DNA from: CAMLFJ01 sp040902305 | Lineage (GTDB): Bacteria > Methylomirabilota > Methylomirabilia > Rokubacteriales > CSP1-6 | Assembly (NCBI GenBank): GCA_040902305.1 | Contig: JBBDXN010000071.1 | Span: forward strand, 1 to 28,022 | DNA length: 28,022 bases | Direction of reading: 5' to 3' | Shown here: piece by piece, positions 1-8,108 of the stretch | How the letters are laid out: the number at the start of each line of letters is the position of its first letter | Position numbering within the stretch: position 1 is the first letter of the stretch | Notes under the pieces: generated by a model | Seen by the model: only the letters and a program-made list of their open reading frames with translations | Told to the model about the DNA's origin: nothing | Databases searched by the model: none | Made by a program: the position numbers and the translations under genes

Positions 1-958
1 TCGCGGCGTCCTTGGCGAAATAGGTGATGATGATGTCGGCCCCCGCCCGGCGAATGCCGGTGAGCGCCTCCAGCACCGCGCGCTCCTCGTCGAGCCAGCC
101 GAGCTGGCCGGCCGCCTTGAGCATCGCGTACTCGCCCGAGACCGAGTAGGCGGCCACCGGCAGGCCGAACTCGCCCTTCACGCGGGCGATGACGTCGAGG
201 TAGGGCAGCGCCGGCTTCACCATGACGATGTCCGCGCCCTCGTCCACGTCGAGCGCGACCTCCCGCATCGCCTCCATCGCGTTGGCCGGGTCCATCTGGT
301 ACGAGCGCCGGTCGCCGAACTGCGGGGTGGAGTCCGCCGCCTCGCGGAACGGCCCGTAGAAGGCGGAGGCGTACTTCGCCGAGTAGGCCATGATCGGCGT
401 CTCGGTGAAGCCCGACTCGTCGAGCCCCTCCCGGATGGCCGCGACCTGGCCGTCCATCATGTCCGACGGCGCCACCATGTCCGCCCCCGCCTCCGCGTGG
501 GAGACCGCGGTGCGCGCGATCAGCTCGAGCGTGGGGTCGTTCTTCACCCGGCCGTCCTCGACCACGCCGCAGTGGCCGTGGCTCGTGTACTCGCACAGGC
601 ACACGTCGGTGATCACGAGCAGGTCGGGGATCGTGTCCTTCACCGCGCGCACCGCCTGCTGGATGATGCCGTCCTCCGCGTAGGCCTCGGTGCCCCGCGG
701 GTCCTTGTCGCGCGGCAGGCCGAAGAGGAGCACCGCGGGGATGCCCATGGAGGCGGCGTCCTTGCACTCCTTCAGCAGTTCGTCGATGGAGAGCCGGTAC
801 TGCCCGGGCATGGAACCGATCGGGTCGCGGACGCCGCGGCCGGGCACCGTGAAGAGCGGGTAGACGAAGTCGTCGATGCGCAGCGAGGTCTCGCGCACCA
901 TCGAGCGCAGCAGCGGCGACTCCCGAAGCCGGCGGGGACGGTAGACGGGGAACGGCAT
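1..958 (-). CDS. hemB: Delta-aminolevulinic acid dehydratase (porphobilinogen synthase), 3' end cut by the window
   Basis: It condenses two 5-aminolevulinate molecules into porphobilinogen in the cytoplasm, the second common step of heme and corrinoid synthesis. The frame stays open from the ATG at 958 to the window edge, giving 319 residues; the family is about 325-330 long, so only a few C-terminal residues are missing. The zinc-ligand stretch DVCLCEYTSHGHCG lies near residues 116-131, which marks a zinc-type enzyme. The two active-site lysines lie in AYSAKYASAF (near 195) and MVKPALPYLD (near 248), and the MVAPSDMMDG motif is intact. An AAGGAG ribosome-binding site sits about 8 bases before the start, inside the end of hemD, which ends 3 bases upstream. 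It is the last visible gene of a hemA-hemC-hemD-hemB run. Identification is secure. Confidence 0.97.
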   Translation of the reverse strand, partial: MPFPVYRPRRLRESPLLRSMVRETSLRIDDFVYPLFTVPGRGVRDPIGSMPGQYRLSIDELLKECKDAASMGIPAVLLFGLPRDKDPRGTEAYAEDGIIQQAVRAVKDTIPDLLVITDVCLCEYTSHGHCGVVEDGRVKNDPTLELIARTAVSHAEAGADMVAPSDMMDGQVAAIREGLDESGFTETPIMAYSAKYASAFYGPFREAADSTPQFGDRRSYQMDPANAMEAMREVALDVDEGADIVMVKPALPYLDVIARVKGEFGLPVAAYSVSGEYAMLKAAGQLGWLDEERAVLEALTGIRRAGADIIITYFAKDAA

Positions 959-961
959 GCG

Positions 962-1759
962 CTAGCTCCTTGCGGGCTCGAAGTGGGTCACGATGGCGCG
1001 GGCCAGGGCCGGGATCGTGTAGTCCCCGGGGACGATCTGGGTGGCGAGCCCGCGCCCCTCGGCGGTGGCGCGGGTGATGGGACCGATACACGCGACGGTG
1101 ACCCCGCGCATGAGCCGCGGCAGCTCGGCGGCCCCGAACAGCGCGCAGAAGCTCCGGACCGTCGACGAGCTGGTGAAGGTGACCACGTCCACGCGGCCCT
1201 CCGTGAGCGCCTCGCGCAGCCCCCCCGCGTGCTCGGTGGCCGCCCGCGTGCTGTAGGCGGCCACCTCGGTGACGTGCGCCCCGTGGGCGGTCAGCTCGCG
1301 CACGAGCACGTCGCGGGTCTCCGCGGCGCGGGGCAGCAGCACCCGGTCCCCCGCGGCCACGAGGGGACGCAATCGGTCGAGCAGGCCTTCGGCGACGTAC
1401 TCCGCGGGCACGACCTCCGCGGTGAGGCCCCAGTCGCGCAGCGCGCCCGCGGTCGCGGGGCCGATGGCGGCGAGGCGGCTCCGCTCGAGCCGCTCGCGGC
1501 CCCGACCGGTCGCTTCGACGCGCCGGCGGACCATGGCCACGCCGTTGACGCTGGTGAAGACGATCCAGTCGTGCGGCAAGGCCAGCGCGGCGTCGAGCGG
1601 CGCCCAGGAGTCCGGGGGCTCGATCGCGATGGTGGGCACGAGCATCACGCGCGCTCCCGCCGCCTCGAGCAGCTCGGCGAACACCCCGGCCTGCTCACGC
1701 GCCCGGGTGACCAGGACCACCCGGCCGATCAGGGGTTTGCCTGTCCTCCCCTCGACCAT
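962..1759 (-). CDS. hemD: Uroporphyrinogen-III synthase
   Basis: It closes hydroxymethylbilane with D-ring inversion to give uroporphyrinogen III. With the start used here the protein has 265 residues, normal for the family. The start of the fold is clear at LIGRVVLVTRAREQAGVF, and the typical features IVFTSVNGV, a central AAIGPATAGAL and the C-terminal VVTFTSSSTVRSF and ACIGPITRATAEG follow in order. HemD is poorly conserved in sequence, so the call rests on these motifs plus its place between hemC and hemB. The start is uncertain: the ATG at 1759 lies 8 bases after the hemC stop but has a weak ribosome-binding site, while an in-frame ATG at 1783 would overlap hemC by 17 bases and add eight residues. 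Confidence 0.92.
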   Translation of the reverse strand: MVEGRTGKPLIGRVVLVTRAREQAGVFAELLEAAGARVMLVPTIAIEPPDSWAPLDAALALPHDWIVFTSVNGVAMVRRRVEATGRGRERLERSRLAAIGPATAGALRDWGLTAEVVPAEYVAEGLLDRLRPLVAAGDRVLLPRAAETRDVLVRELTAHGAHVTEVAAYSTRAATEHAGGLREALTEGRVDVVTFTSSSTVRSFCALFGAAELPRLMRGVTVACIGPITRATAEGRGLATQIVPGDYTIPALARAIVTHFEPARS

Positions 1760-1766
1760 CGCTTGA

Positions 1767-2678
1767 TCACCCGCGGCTCGCATCGAGTAGTGCCTTCGCC
1801 CCCTTGGCCAAGAGACCGTCCGCCAGCTCCATGCCGAGCCGCCCACCGTCCGCGGCGGCCCCGCCGGTGCTGGCGCGCAGCATCGTGGTGCCGTCCAGGC
1901 TCGCGACGACTCCGGTCAGGGTCAAGGCCGCCCCGTCAAGTCGTGCGTGCGCGGCCACCGGCGTGTGGCACCCGGCGCCCAGCCGGGCGAGGAATGCGCG
2001 CTCCGCGACGGCCGCGAGCCTGCTCCGAGTGTCGTCCACGCGGCGCAGAAGTTCAAGCAGTTCCCGGTCGGCTTGACGGGCTTCCACCGCCAGCACCCCC
2101 TGCCCCACCGCCGGGACGAACTCGTCCGGGTCGAGCGGGGTGCAGTACGGGGGGTGGAGACCCAGCCGCGTGAGACCCGCGGCGGCCATGACGAGGGCGT
2201 CGTAGGCGCCGCCGCCCAGCTTGTCGAGACGGGTCTCCACGTTGCCGCGGATCGGCTCGGTCCGGAGATCGGGGCGGCGCGTGAGGACCATCGCGCGGCG
2301 CCGCGGACTCGACGTCCCCACCACCGCGCGCGGGGGCAGCGCGTCCCAGCCGCCGTCCGCACGCGCGAGCAGCACGTCGCGGGGATCCTCGCGGGCCGTG
2401 AACGCGGCCAGGACAAGGCTCTGCGGCAGCTCGGAGGGCATGTCCTTCAGGCTGTGGACCCCCACGTCGATCTCACTCGCGACCAGCGCCTCCTCGATCT
2501 CCTTGACGAAGAGCGCCTTGCCGCCGAAGTCCGCCAGGGCGACCTGGCCGAGGCGGTCCCCGGAGGTCCTGATGATGACGACCTCCACGTCGGCGCCGAG
2601 GGCCCGCAGCGAACCCGCCACCGCTTCACTCTGAACGACCGCGAGGCGGCTGCCCCGCGTGCCGAGGCGAATTCTCAT
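1767..2678 (-). CDS. hemC: Porphobilinogen deaminase (hydroxymethylbilane synthase)
   Basis: It polymerises four porphobilinogens into hydroxymethylbilane on a covalently bound dipyrromethane cofactor. The protein has 303 residues, normal for the family. It opens with MRIRLGTRGSRLAVVQSEAV and carries the signature HSLKDMPSELP, the GTSSPRRRAMV substrate-binding stretch and RGNVETRLDKL. The cofactor-carrying cysteine is about residue 237 in LGAGCHTPVAAHA. The ATG overlaps the hemA stop as ATGA (2675-2678), so translation is probably coupled to hemA. A much longer open frame upstream to 3320 is only a shadow of hemA; family alignment fixes the start at 2678. Confidence 0.97.
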   Translation of the reverse strand: MRIRLGTRGSRLAVVQSEAVAGSLRALGADVEVVIIRTSGDRLGQVALADFGGKALFVKEIEEALVASEIDVGVHSLKDMPSELPQSLVLAAFTAREDPRDVLLARADGGWDALPPRAVVGTSSPRRRAMVLTRRPDLRTEPIRGNVETRLDKLGGGAYDALVMAAAGLTRLGLHPPYCTPLDPDEFVPAVGQGVLAVEARQADRELLELLRRVDDTRSRLAAVAERAFLARLGAGCHTPVAAHARLDGAALTLTGVVASLDGTTMLRASTGGAAADGGRLGMELADGLLAKGAKALLDASRG

Positions 2679-3976
2679 TCGCGCGAGTCGGGTCGGGCGG
2701 GGCCGCGGAGCCCGAAGAGCTCGGAGATCATCTCCGTCCACCGCCGCGCGTGCCCGGCGCGCGAGGAGTCCTTGAGCTTGACCATGGGCGCGTGCAGCAC
2801 CTTGTTGACGATCGCCTGGCTCAGCGCCTCCATCACCCGCCGCGTCTCCTCCCCCGCGGCGGGCAGCCGCGCGATCGCCCGCTCCAGCTCGGCGCGACGG
2901 ATCACCTCGATCTTCTCCCGGAGCGACACGATCGTGGGCACGACCTCGAGCTGCCGCAGGCGCCCCGCGAACTTCACGACCTCGCCTTCCAGCAGGGCCT
3001 GGGCCCGCAGCGCCTCGCGCTGCCGCTCCTTGAGGTTCGCCTCGACCACCGAGCGCAGGTCGTCGATGTCGTAGCAGAACGCGTTCTCGAGATCGTTGAC
3101 CGCGGGCTCCACGTTGCGCGGGACCGCGATGTCGATGAAGAAGAGCGGGCGCGTCCGGCGCGCCTGGAGCGCGGTCCGCACCTGGGCGGTGGTGACGATG
3201 GGCTCGGGGGCCGCGGTCGAGGTGACCACGATGTCCACCAGGGACAGGGTAGCCTCGAGCTGGTCGAACGGGACCGCGGTGCCGCCAAGATTTCGGGCCA
3301 GCTCCTGGGCGCGGCTCCACGTCCGGTTGGTGACATAGACTGGCAGCGCTCCGTGATCCACCAGGTGCCGCGCGGCCAGCTCGCCCATCTCACCGGCGCC
3401 CACGAGCAGCACCGCCCGGCCCTCGAGCCCGTCGAAGATCTTGCGCGCCAGCTCCACCGCCGCGTGGGAGACCGAGACCGCGAGCCGGCCCACCTCCGTC
3501 TCGGTCCGCACGCGCTTGGCCGCCCCGAAGGCCTGGCTCATCAGCGCGTGCAGCACCGGCCCCGCGGTGCCCGCCGACTGGGCGAGCGCGAAGGCGTCCT
3601 TCACCTGCCCCAGGATCTGGGGCTCGCCCAGCACCATGGAGTCGAGGCTGGCCGCCACCCGAAAAACGTGCAGCGCCGCCTCCTCCCCCGTGACCGTGTA
3701 GACGAGCGGCTCGAGGTCCCTCCAGGCGAGCCCGCGGTGGCTGCCCAGCCGGCCGAACGCGGCGGTCCGGGCCTCGCCGGGCACCGCGGCCACCCCGTAG
3801 ACCTCGACCCGGTTGCAGGTGGAGACGATCATGACCTCGTCGAGGAGCCCGCGCCCCGACAGATCCGCCAGGACCTCGCGGATCTTCTCCTCCTCGAGGG
3901 CGAGCTGCTCGCGCACCGCCACCGGCGCGGTGCGGTGATTCATGCCCGCCACGAACAGGGTACCCGGCGAGGTCAT
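2675..3976 (-). CDS. hemA: Glutamyl-tRNA reductase
   Basis: It reduces glutamyl-tRNA(Glu) with NADPH to glutamate-1-semialdehyde, the first committed step of the C5 tetrapyrrole route, so this organism makes 5-aminolevulinate from glutamate. The 433 residues match the family length. The catalytic cysteine is residue 54 in STCNRVEVYG, preceded by the conserved NHRTAPVAVRE. The Rossmann segment VLLVGAGEMGELAARHL and the FFIDIAVPRNVEP motif follow, and the C-terminal dimerisation helices complete it. It starts 9 bases after the CcsA/HemX-like gene and its stop overlaps hemC. The order hemX-like, hemA, hemC, hemD, hemB resembles the hem operon of Bacillus (hemAXCDB). No hemL lies in the visible part. 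Confidence 0.97.
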   Translation of the reverse strand: MTSPGTLFVAGMNHRTAPVAVREQLALEEEKIREVLADLSGRGLLDEVMIVSTCNRVEVYGVAAVPGEARTAAFGRLGSHRGLAWRDLEPLVYTVTGEEAALHVFRVAASLDSMVLGEPQILGQVKDAFALAQSAGTAGPVLHALMSQAFGAAKRVRTETEVGRLAVSVSHAAVELARKIFDGLEGRAVLLVGAGEMGELAARHLVDHGALPVYVTNRTWSRAQELARNLGGTAVPFDQLEATLSLVDIVVTSTAAPEPIVTTAQVRTALQARRTRPLFFIDIAVPRNVEPAVNDLENAFCYDIDDLRSVVEANLKERQREALRAQALLEGEVVKFAGRLRQLEVVPTIVSLREKIEVIRRAELERAIARLPAAGEETRRVMEALSQAIVNKVLHAPMVKLKDSSRAGHARRWTEMISELFGLRGPARPDSRE

Positions 3977-3985
3977 CGCGATCCG

Positions 3986-4792
3986 TCAGGACCCGTGCCG
4001 GCCGTGGAGAAACGCGCCCGCGCCGAGCGTGGCCAGCAGCACGCAGAACCCGGCGATAGCGAAGTAGGCGGCGCGCCGGCCGCCCCACTGCCCCATCACC
4101 CGGCCGAGCAAGGTGGCGGTGTAGATCAGCCACATCACCAGCGAGAAGAGCGCGAGCGGATCGAAGGTGAGCAGGCTACCCCAGGCGGCGGGGGCCGAGA
4201 GCACACCGAGCGCCAGCCCGACGGTCAGGAACGGGAAGCCGATGGTCAGGGTGCCCACCGTGAGCCGGTCGAGCGTTTCGAGCGGCGGCAGGTGCCGATA
4301 GAAGGCGCCGGTCCGCTTGGCCTTGAGCTGCCGCTCCCGGAGCAGATACATGAGTGCGATGCCGAAGTTGAGCACGAGGGCGGCCAGCCCTACCAGCACC
4401 AAGGCCACGTGCACCACGATCCAGCCGCTCCGGACCGGCGTCTCGAGCGCGATCGACCGCAGCCCGGTGGGGAGTCCGAGGCCGAGGGCCAGGATCACCG
4501 GCAGCACGAATGCGCTGAGCGGCCGGATCCGGGAGCGACGCTCGATCCAGAAGTCGAGGAGGATCGCGGCCCAGATCACGAGCGAGATCACTTCGGCCAT
4601 GGTCATGAAGGGCAGCCGCCCGAGCTCGACGCCCCGGGTGATCACCGCGGCGGTGTGGCAGATCCAGCCCGCCTGGGTCAGCAGCAGCGCGACCCACGCG
4701 AGCTGGTCGCGTCGGCCGACGAGCGAGCCGATCGCGGCCGCCGCGGCCAGGATGTAGGCGGTGAGCGCCACGTCGTAGAGCACCGCGTTCAC
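3986..4792 (-). CDS. CcsA/HemX-family membrane protein (cytochrome c assembly type)
   Basis: This integral membrane protein of 268 residues has about eight hydrophobic helices. The first begins at once (NAVLYDVALTAYILAAAAAI), followed by segments with conserved histidines (WICHTAAVITRG and WIVVHVALVLVGLAAL) and a late AWGSLLTFDPLALFSLVMW loop that resembles the tryptophan-rich heme-handling region of the family. Family members include CcsA/ResC, which present heme for cytochrome c assembly, and HemX, which affects HemA levels in Bacillus. Its position directly before hemA favours a HemX-like role, but sequence alone cannot separate the two. The start is GTG at 4792, overlapping the fdhE stop as GTGA; the longer open frame reaching 5641 only passes through fdhE out of frame. 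Confidence 0.85.
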   Translation of the reverse strand: MNAVLYDVALTAYILAAAAAIGSLVGRRDQLAWVALLLTQAGWICHTAAVITRGVELGRLPFMTMAEVISLVIWAAILLDFWIERRSRIRPLSAFVLPVILALGLGLPTGLRSIALETPVRSGWIVVHVALVLVGLAALVLNFGIALMYLLRERQLKAKRTGAFYRHLPPLETLDRLTVGTLTIGFPFLTVGLALGVLSAPAAWGSLLTFDPLALFSLVMWLIYTATLLGRVMGQWGGRRAAYFAIAGFCVLLATLGAGAFLHGRHGS

Positions 4793-5670
4793 GCCTGGCC
4801 CTCCGCGTCCGGGAGCAGGTGGGCGAGCGACGGGGTGGAGCGCCGGTAGCCCTCGCGGGCCGCGTAGACGTCGAGATGGGGCGAGCCCCAGTCCTCGACG
4901 AGGGGCGTCCCCGCGTTCCAGCGCTGGCGGCGATCCACGCCCTTGAGGTAGCCGCGGCACGCCCGGCAGGCCTCGATGAAGTAGCCCTCGTCGAGCTCCT
5001 CGGCGAGGAGGCGGGCGAGGTCCCGCGAGTTCCAGCTCTCGCAGAATGGGCACTTGAGCCTCGCCGCGATCCACGCGCCGCCGCAGACGTGGCAGGAGAG
5101 CCGGCGCCGGCCGTCCTCCCCGAGATCGCCGTAGGACGGCGCGCCTCCGCACCACGGGCATCCGCCGCGCGTCCACACTCCGTCCGGCAGCTCGCGCACC
5201 CCTTCGAAGTACGTCTCGAGCGCGGGACGCAGCGCGGCCGGGAGAAGGAACGCGCCGAGATGCGAGCCCAGACCGAAGCGCTCCTGGAGCCGGGCGGCCG
5301 GATCGCGGTCCAGCCCCGGCAGCAGAGCCGCGACATCCACCTGCCCGTCGTCCCAGGCTTCCGCGAAACGGCGCAGGGCGGCGGCGGCCTCCGGGCCGGC
5401 CGCGGCCAGGCGCTCCATCACGGGACCCAGCAGGTCTTCCACCGAGGCGGCGGGGATCGCGGGGACCGCGTCGGCCAGGAGCGGCCGGCCCGATTCCCAA
5501 CCGCGGCGGCACTCCTCCGCGCTGCGAGCCAGGGGCACGAGGCCGGCCGGGGGCTTCCACGCGACCCAGCCCTCGAGGATGGCGGTCCAGAAGCGGAGCG
5601 GCTCGGTCAGCGCGGTGCGCCGCGCGAGCAGCGCCTGCCAATCGGCCATCAGCGCGGAGTAGTCGGGCAT
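4789..5670 (-). CDS. fdhE: Formate dehydrogenase accessory protein FdhE
   Basis: A cytoplasmic maturation factor for molybdenum- or tungsten-containing, Tat-exported formate dehydrogenases; the E. coli protein binds iron through paired cysteines and interacts with the catalytic subunit. The 293-residue product has the expected alpha-helical N-terminal half and a C-terminal half with four CxxC pairs: Cys171/174 (CPWC), Cys193/196 (CHVC), Cys207/210 (CPFC) and Cys235/238 (CRAC). The ATG lies 4 bases after the fdhD stop, with GAGGG as ribosome-binding site. Its partner is presumably the Sec-containing FdhA encoded at 8109-11219, although a terminator-like hairpin separates the two gene groups. 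Confidence 0.93.
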   Translation of the reverse strand: MPDYSALMADWQALLARRTALTEPLRFWTAILEGWVAWKPPAGLVPLARSAEECRRGWESGRPLLADAVPAIPAASVEDLLGPVMERLAAAGPEAAAALRRFAEAWDDGQVDVAALLPGLDRDPAARLQERFGLGSHLGAFLLPAALRPALETYFEGVRELPDGVWTRGGCPWCGGAPSYGDLGEDGRRRLSCHVCGGAWIAARLKCPFCESWNSRDLARLLAEELDEGYFIEACRACRGYLKGVDRRQRWNAGTPLVEDWGSPHLDVYAAREGYRRSTPSLAHLLPDAEGQA

Positions 5671-5674
5671 GCCC

Positions 5675-6433
5675 TCAGTCCGTCGCGTCCCAGGCCAGCG
5701 CGTCGCCCGCGTAGAGGTTGAGGCCGTCGGGCCGGAGGTAGCCGATCACGGTGATCCCGAGCTGCTCGGCGAGGCCCACCGCCATCTCGGTCGGCGAGGT
5801 GCGCGAGGCGATCACCGGCACGCCCATGCGCGCGGCCTTGAGCAGCATCTCCGACGACACCCGCCCCGTCGAGAGCAGGATGCGGTCCACGGTGGGGATG
5901 TCCTTGAGCAGCGCCTCGCCTTTCACCTTGTCCACCGCGTTGTGGCGGCCCACGTCCTCCGCCATCACCAGGATCCGCTCGCCGTCGGCCAGCGCCGCCC
6001 CATGGATGCCCCGCGAGGCCCGATAGTGCGTGGCGTGCCCGTAGAGCTCCTTGAGCCGCCCCGCGAGCTGCTGCGGGGTCACCCGCAGGGCGGAGTGCAG
6101 CCGGGGGAAGAGGCGCGGGTCGATCCGGAAGGTGATACCGCCCCCGCACCCCGACGTGAGGATGCGCTCGGTGGGCAGCGTCACCGGATGCGAGAGGGTG
6201 ACGTCCGCCCGCCCGTCCACCTCGGAGATGTCGAGCCGGCTGATCTCGGCGGCGTCCTCCACGACCTTCTCCATCCAGAGATAGCCGACCACGAGCGCCT
6301 CGAGCTGGAAGGGGGAGCAGAGCAGCGTGAGAAACCGCTCCCCGTTGACGTGAACCGTCAACGGCTGCTCCCGGACGACCTCGCCCTTGACCTCTTCGAG
6401 CCGGCCGCCCTTGACGTGGAAGTAGGTCCGCAT
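5675..6433 (-). CDS. fdhD: Formate dehydrogenase sulfurtransferase FdhD
   Basis: FdhD passes sulfur from cysteine desulfurase to the bis-MGD cofactor of formate dehydrogenase, which is needed for activity. The 252-residue protein carries the family blocks REQPLTVHVNGERF, the cysteine loop ILTSGCGGGI (Cys96), VMAEDVGRHNAVDKVKGE and STGRVSSEMLLKAARMGVPV. The E. coli protein has a CxxC loop; here only the first cysteine remains and the second position is glycine, a variant I believe occurs in other family members. It is the first gene after the hairpin at 6464-6489 and leads into fdhE. The ATG at 6433 has only a weak ribosome-binding site. Identification is secure. Confidence 0.96.
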   Translation of the reverse strand: MRTYFHVKGGRLEEVKGEVVREQPLTVHVNGERFLTLLCSPFQLEALVVGYLWMEKVVEDAAEISRLDISEVDGRADVTLSHPVTLPTERILTSGCGGGITFRIDPRLFPRLHSALRVTPQQLAGRLKELYGHATHYRASRGIHGAALADGERILVMAEDVGRHNAVDKVKGEALLKDIPTVDRILLSTGRVSSEMLLKAARMGVPVIASRTSPTEMAVGLAEQLGITVIGYLRPDGLNLYAGDALAWDATD

Positions 6434-6453
6434 GTCCCGTGGCTGCCGGCCTC

Positions 6454-6481
6454 AGTATAAAGGAAGGGGCCCCGCTGCCAG
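6454..6481 (-). promoter_or_regulatory. Possible sigma70-type promoter for fdhD-fdhE-ccsA-hem
   Basis: On the minus strand CTGGCA (6481-6476, 4/6 to TTGACA) lies 16 bases before TATACT (6459-6454, 5/6 to TATAAT). The -35 lies in the loop of the terminator-like hairpin and the -10 directly follows it. The mRNA would have a leader of only about 14 bases before the fdhD ATG. This is a pattern match only. Confidence 0.3.
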
Positions 6482-6489
6482 GGCCCCTT
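6464..6489 (-). terminator. Terminator-like hairpin after the formate dehydrogenase operon
   Basis: A perfect 9-bp stem (AAGGGGCCC with GGGCCCCTT) encloses an 8-base loop, 26 bases past the stop of the NrfD-type gene. On the minus strand it is followed by CCTTTAT, a short and imperfect T tract, so termination may be partial. It marks the boundary between the structural FDH genes and the maturation/heme run. Confidence 0.6.
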
Positions 6490-6515
6490 GTGCAGACCGA
6501 CCAGGGCGAGCGGTC

Positions 6516-7334
6516 TCAGGCGTGGGTCATCACGACGACGTAGCGCAGGATGAAACCGCCGACCAGGACCAGCACCGCCGGGATCACCGCGGGCACCCAC
6601 CGCGCCCCCAGGACGTCGACCAGCAGGGGGATCACCAGCCCGAGCACCACGAGGCCGCCCCAGAAGAGCGGGGCCATCGGCCCGGAGATGAGCGGCGCGG
6701 CGGCCGAGCCCAGGAGGACCAGGAAGAGCACCAGCACCGCCATCTCGAACAGGATGGCGAAGCGGTCCGCCCGCTTGAGCTTCCTGAAGCCCTCCCCCGC
6801 GGAGTCCCCGCTCAGGTAGAGCAGCAGCGAGATGGCGGCCATGCCGGTGGAGGCGCCCGAAGCCAGGAACAGGGCCCCCATGAGGCGGGCGTCGCTCCAG
6901 AAGGGTAGCGCGGTCGCGCTCAGGAGCACGCCGGTGTAGCTGGCGAGGAAGAAGCCGAAGATGATGCCCACCAGGCTGATCTTCCGCCGCAGCGCGGCCC
7001 GCCCCTCGTCGGGCGAGAGCGACAGCGCCGACGAGACAAACGCGAAGAGGCCGAAGACGCCCAGCATCCAGGCTCCGATGGACATCGGGTCCCAGAACTT
7101 GAAGTGCATCATCATGTTGAGGAAGCGGCTCGGCGTCCCCAGATCGAGGATCAGGAGCATGCCGCACACGCCGATCATCAGCAGCGAGAGGATGTAGCCG
7201 GTGCGCACCACGCTGCGATCGCGGGCGCCGCCGAAGTTGTCCGCGATGGCCGCCGTGAAGTAGGCCCCGCCCGCGATACCGCCGAGGAAGAAGTACCAGA
7301 CGATCAGCATGTGCCAGTCGGGGGTCTTAAGCAT
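6516..7334 (-). CDS. NrfD/PsrC-type membrane subunit of formate dehydrogenase
   Basis: This polytopic membrane protein of 272 residues anchors the dehydrogenase and is expected to pass electrons to the quinone pool. It begins MLKTPDWHMLIVWYFFLGGI, a typical NrfD opening, and has about eight hydrophobic helices with the conserved first-helix FFLGGIAGGAYF and LDLGTPSRFLNMM. Unlike E. coli FdnI it is not a di-heme cytochrome b type; NrfD proteins carry no heme. The start ATG at 7334 overlaps the end of the iron-sulfur gene by 8 bases (ATGCTTAA), which favours it over an in-frame upstream GTG-type start. It is the third gene of the fdhA-fdhB-nrfD operon. The family call is firm; the direction of electron flow is inferred. 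Confidence 0.92.
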   Translation of the reverse strand: MLKTPDWHMLIVWYFFLGGIAGGAYFTAAIADNFGGARDRSVVRTGYILSLLMIGVCGMLLILDLGTPSRFLNMMMHFKFWDPMSIGAWMLGVFGLFAFVSSALSLSPDEGRAALRRKISLVGIIFGFFLASYTGVLLSATALPFWSDARLMGALFLASGASTGMAAISLLLYLSGDSAGEGFRKLKRADRFAILFEMAVLVLFLVLLGSAAAPLISGPMAPLFWGGLVVLGLVIPLLVDVLGARWVPAVIPAVLVLVGGFILRYVVVMTHA

Positions 7335-8106
7335 CGCCGGCCCCCTTCCCGCCCCGGTCACGGAAGGCCACGACGGCGCCCACCCCGACCAGGAGCGCGG
7401 CGCCCACCGATAGCACCGAGTCCACCAGGACGTTGCGCTGCGGCAGCAGCGGCTTCTCGGGGAGATTGTAGGTGGCCGGCTTGTCCAGCAGCAGGAAGAA
7501 GGCGTTGAGCCCGCCGAGGGGGCCGTTGCTGTCCACGCCGTAGAGCTGCGCGCCGCTGTAGCCCATCTCCTTGAGCTTGGCCACGCGCTTCTCGGCCTTC
7601 GCGGCCAGCTCGTCGCGGAAGCCGAACTGGATGGACTCGGTCGGACAGGTCTTGGCGCAGGCCGGGCCGAGCCCGTTGTGGATGCGATCGTTGCAGAAGG
7701 TGCACTTGTTGGCGCGCCCGGTGTCGTGGTTGAAGGCCACCACCCCGAACGGGCAGGAGCTGACGCAGTAGCGGCAGCCGTTGCACACGTCCTGGTTGAT
7801 GTTGACGGTGCCGTACTCGGTCCGGTAGATCGCCCCGGTGGGACACGCCTGGAGGCAGCCCGCCTGGGCGCAGTGCTTGCAGACGTCCGACATCATGAGC
7901 CACTGCAGCTCGCCGTTGGCCTGCGGCTTCTCGATGAAGCGCACCAGGCGGTAGGTCTTGTCGGTGAAGTGGCTCTGGTTCTGGTAGGAGCCGGTCCACT
8001 GCGGCTCTTCCATCGGGAGCTCGTTCCACTGCTTGCACGCCACCTGGCAGGCCCGGCAGCCGATGCACAGCGACGTGTCCGTGAACATCGCGAGGGTGCG
8101 GGCCAT
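7327..8106 (-). CDS. fdhB: Formate dehydrogenase iron-sulfur (beta) subunit
   Basis: Electron-transfer subunit between catalytic FdhA and the membrane subunit. The 259-residue protein has sixteen cysteines arranged for four [4Fe-4S] clusters: CIGCRACQVAC near the N-terminus, CKHCAQAGCLQACP, CNGCRYCVSSCP and CTFCNDRIHNGLGPACAKTCP. A single hydrophobic helix near the C-terminus (VLSVGAALLVGVGAVVAF) should anchor it in the membrane, as in E. coli FdnH. It has no signal peptide of its own, so export probably occurs with FdhA on the Tat system. The ATG lies 2 bases after the fdhA stop, with a strong GGGGGAGG ribosome-binding site. Confidence 0.95.
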   Translation of the reverse strand: MARTLAMFTDTSLCIGCRACQVACKQWNELPMEEPQWTGSYQNQSHFTDKTYRLVRFIEKPQANGELQWLMMSDVCKHCAQAGCLQACPTGAIYRTEYGTVNINQDVCNGCRYCVSSCPFGVVAFNHDTGRANKCTFCNDRIHNGLGPACAKTCPTESIQFGFRDELAAKAEKRVAKLKEMGYSGAQLYGVDSNGPLGGLNAFFLLLDKPATYNLPEKPLLPQRNVLVDSVLSVGAALLVGVGAVVAFRDRGGKGAGDA

Positions 8107-8108
8107 GG

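Noticed and set aside
1767..3320. A 517-codon frame that would extend hemC into hemA
   Set aside because: The extension is an off-frame reading of hemA. HemC family proteins start at MRIRLGTRGSRLA, with ATGA overlap at 2675-2678.
3986..5641. A 551-codon frame suggesting a fusion upstream of the CcsA/HemX-like protein
   Set aside because: The N-terminal half is fdhE read out of frame, Arg- and Pro-rich. The GTG at 4792 in a GTGA overlap gives a normal family length.
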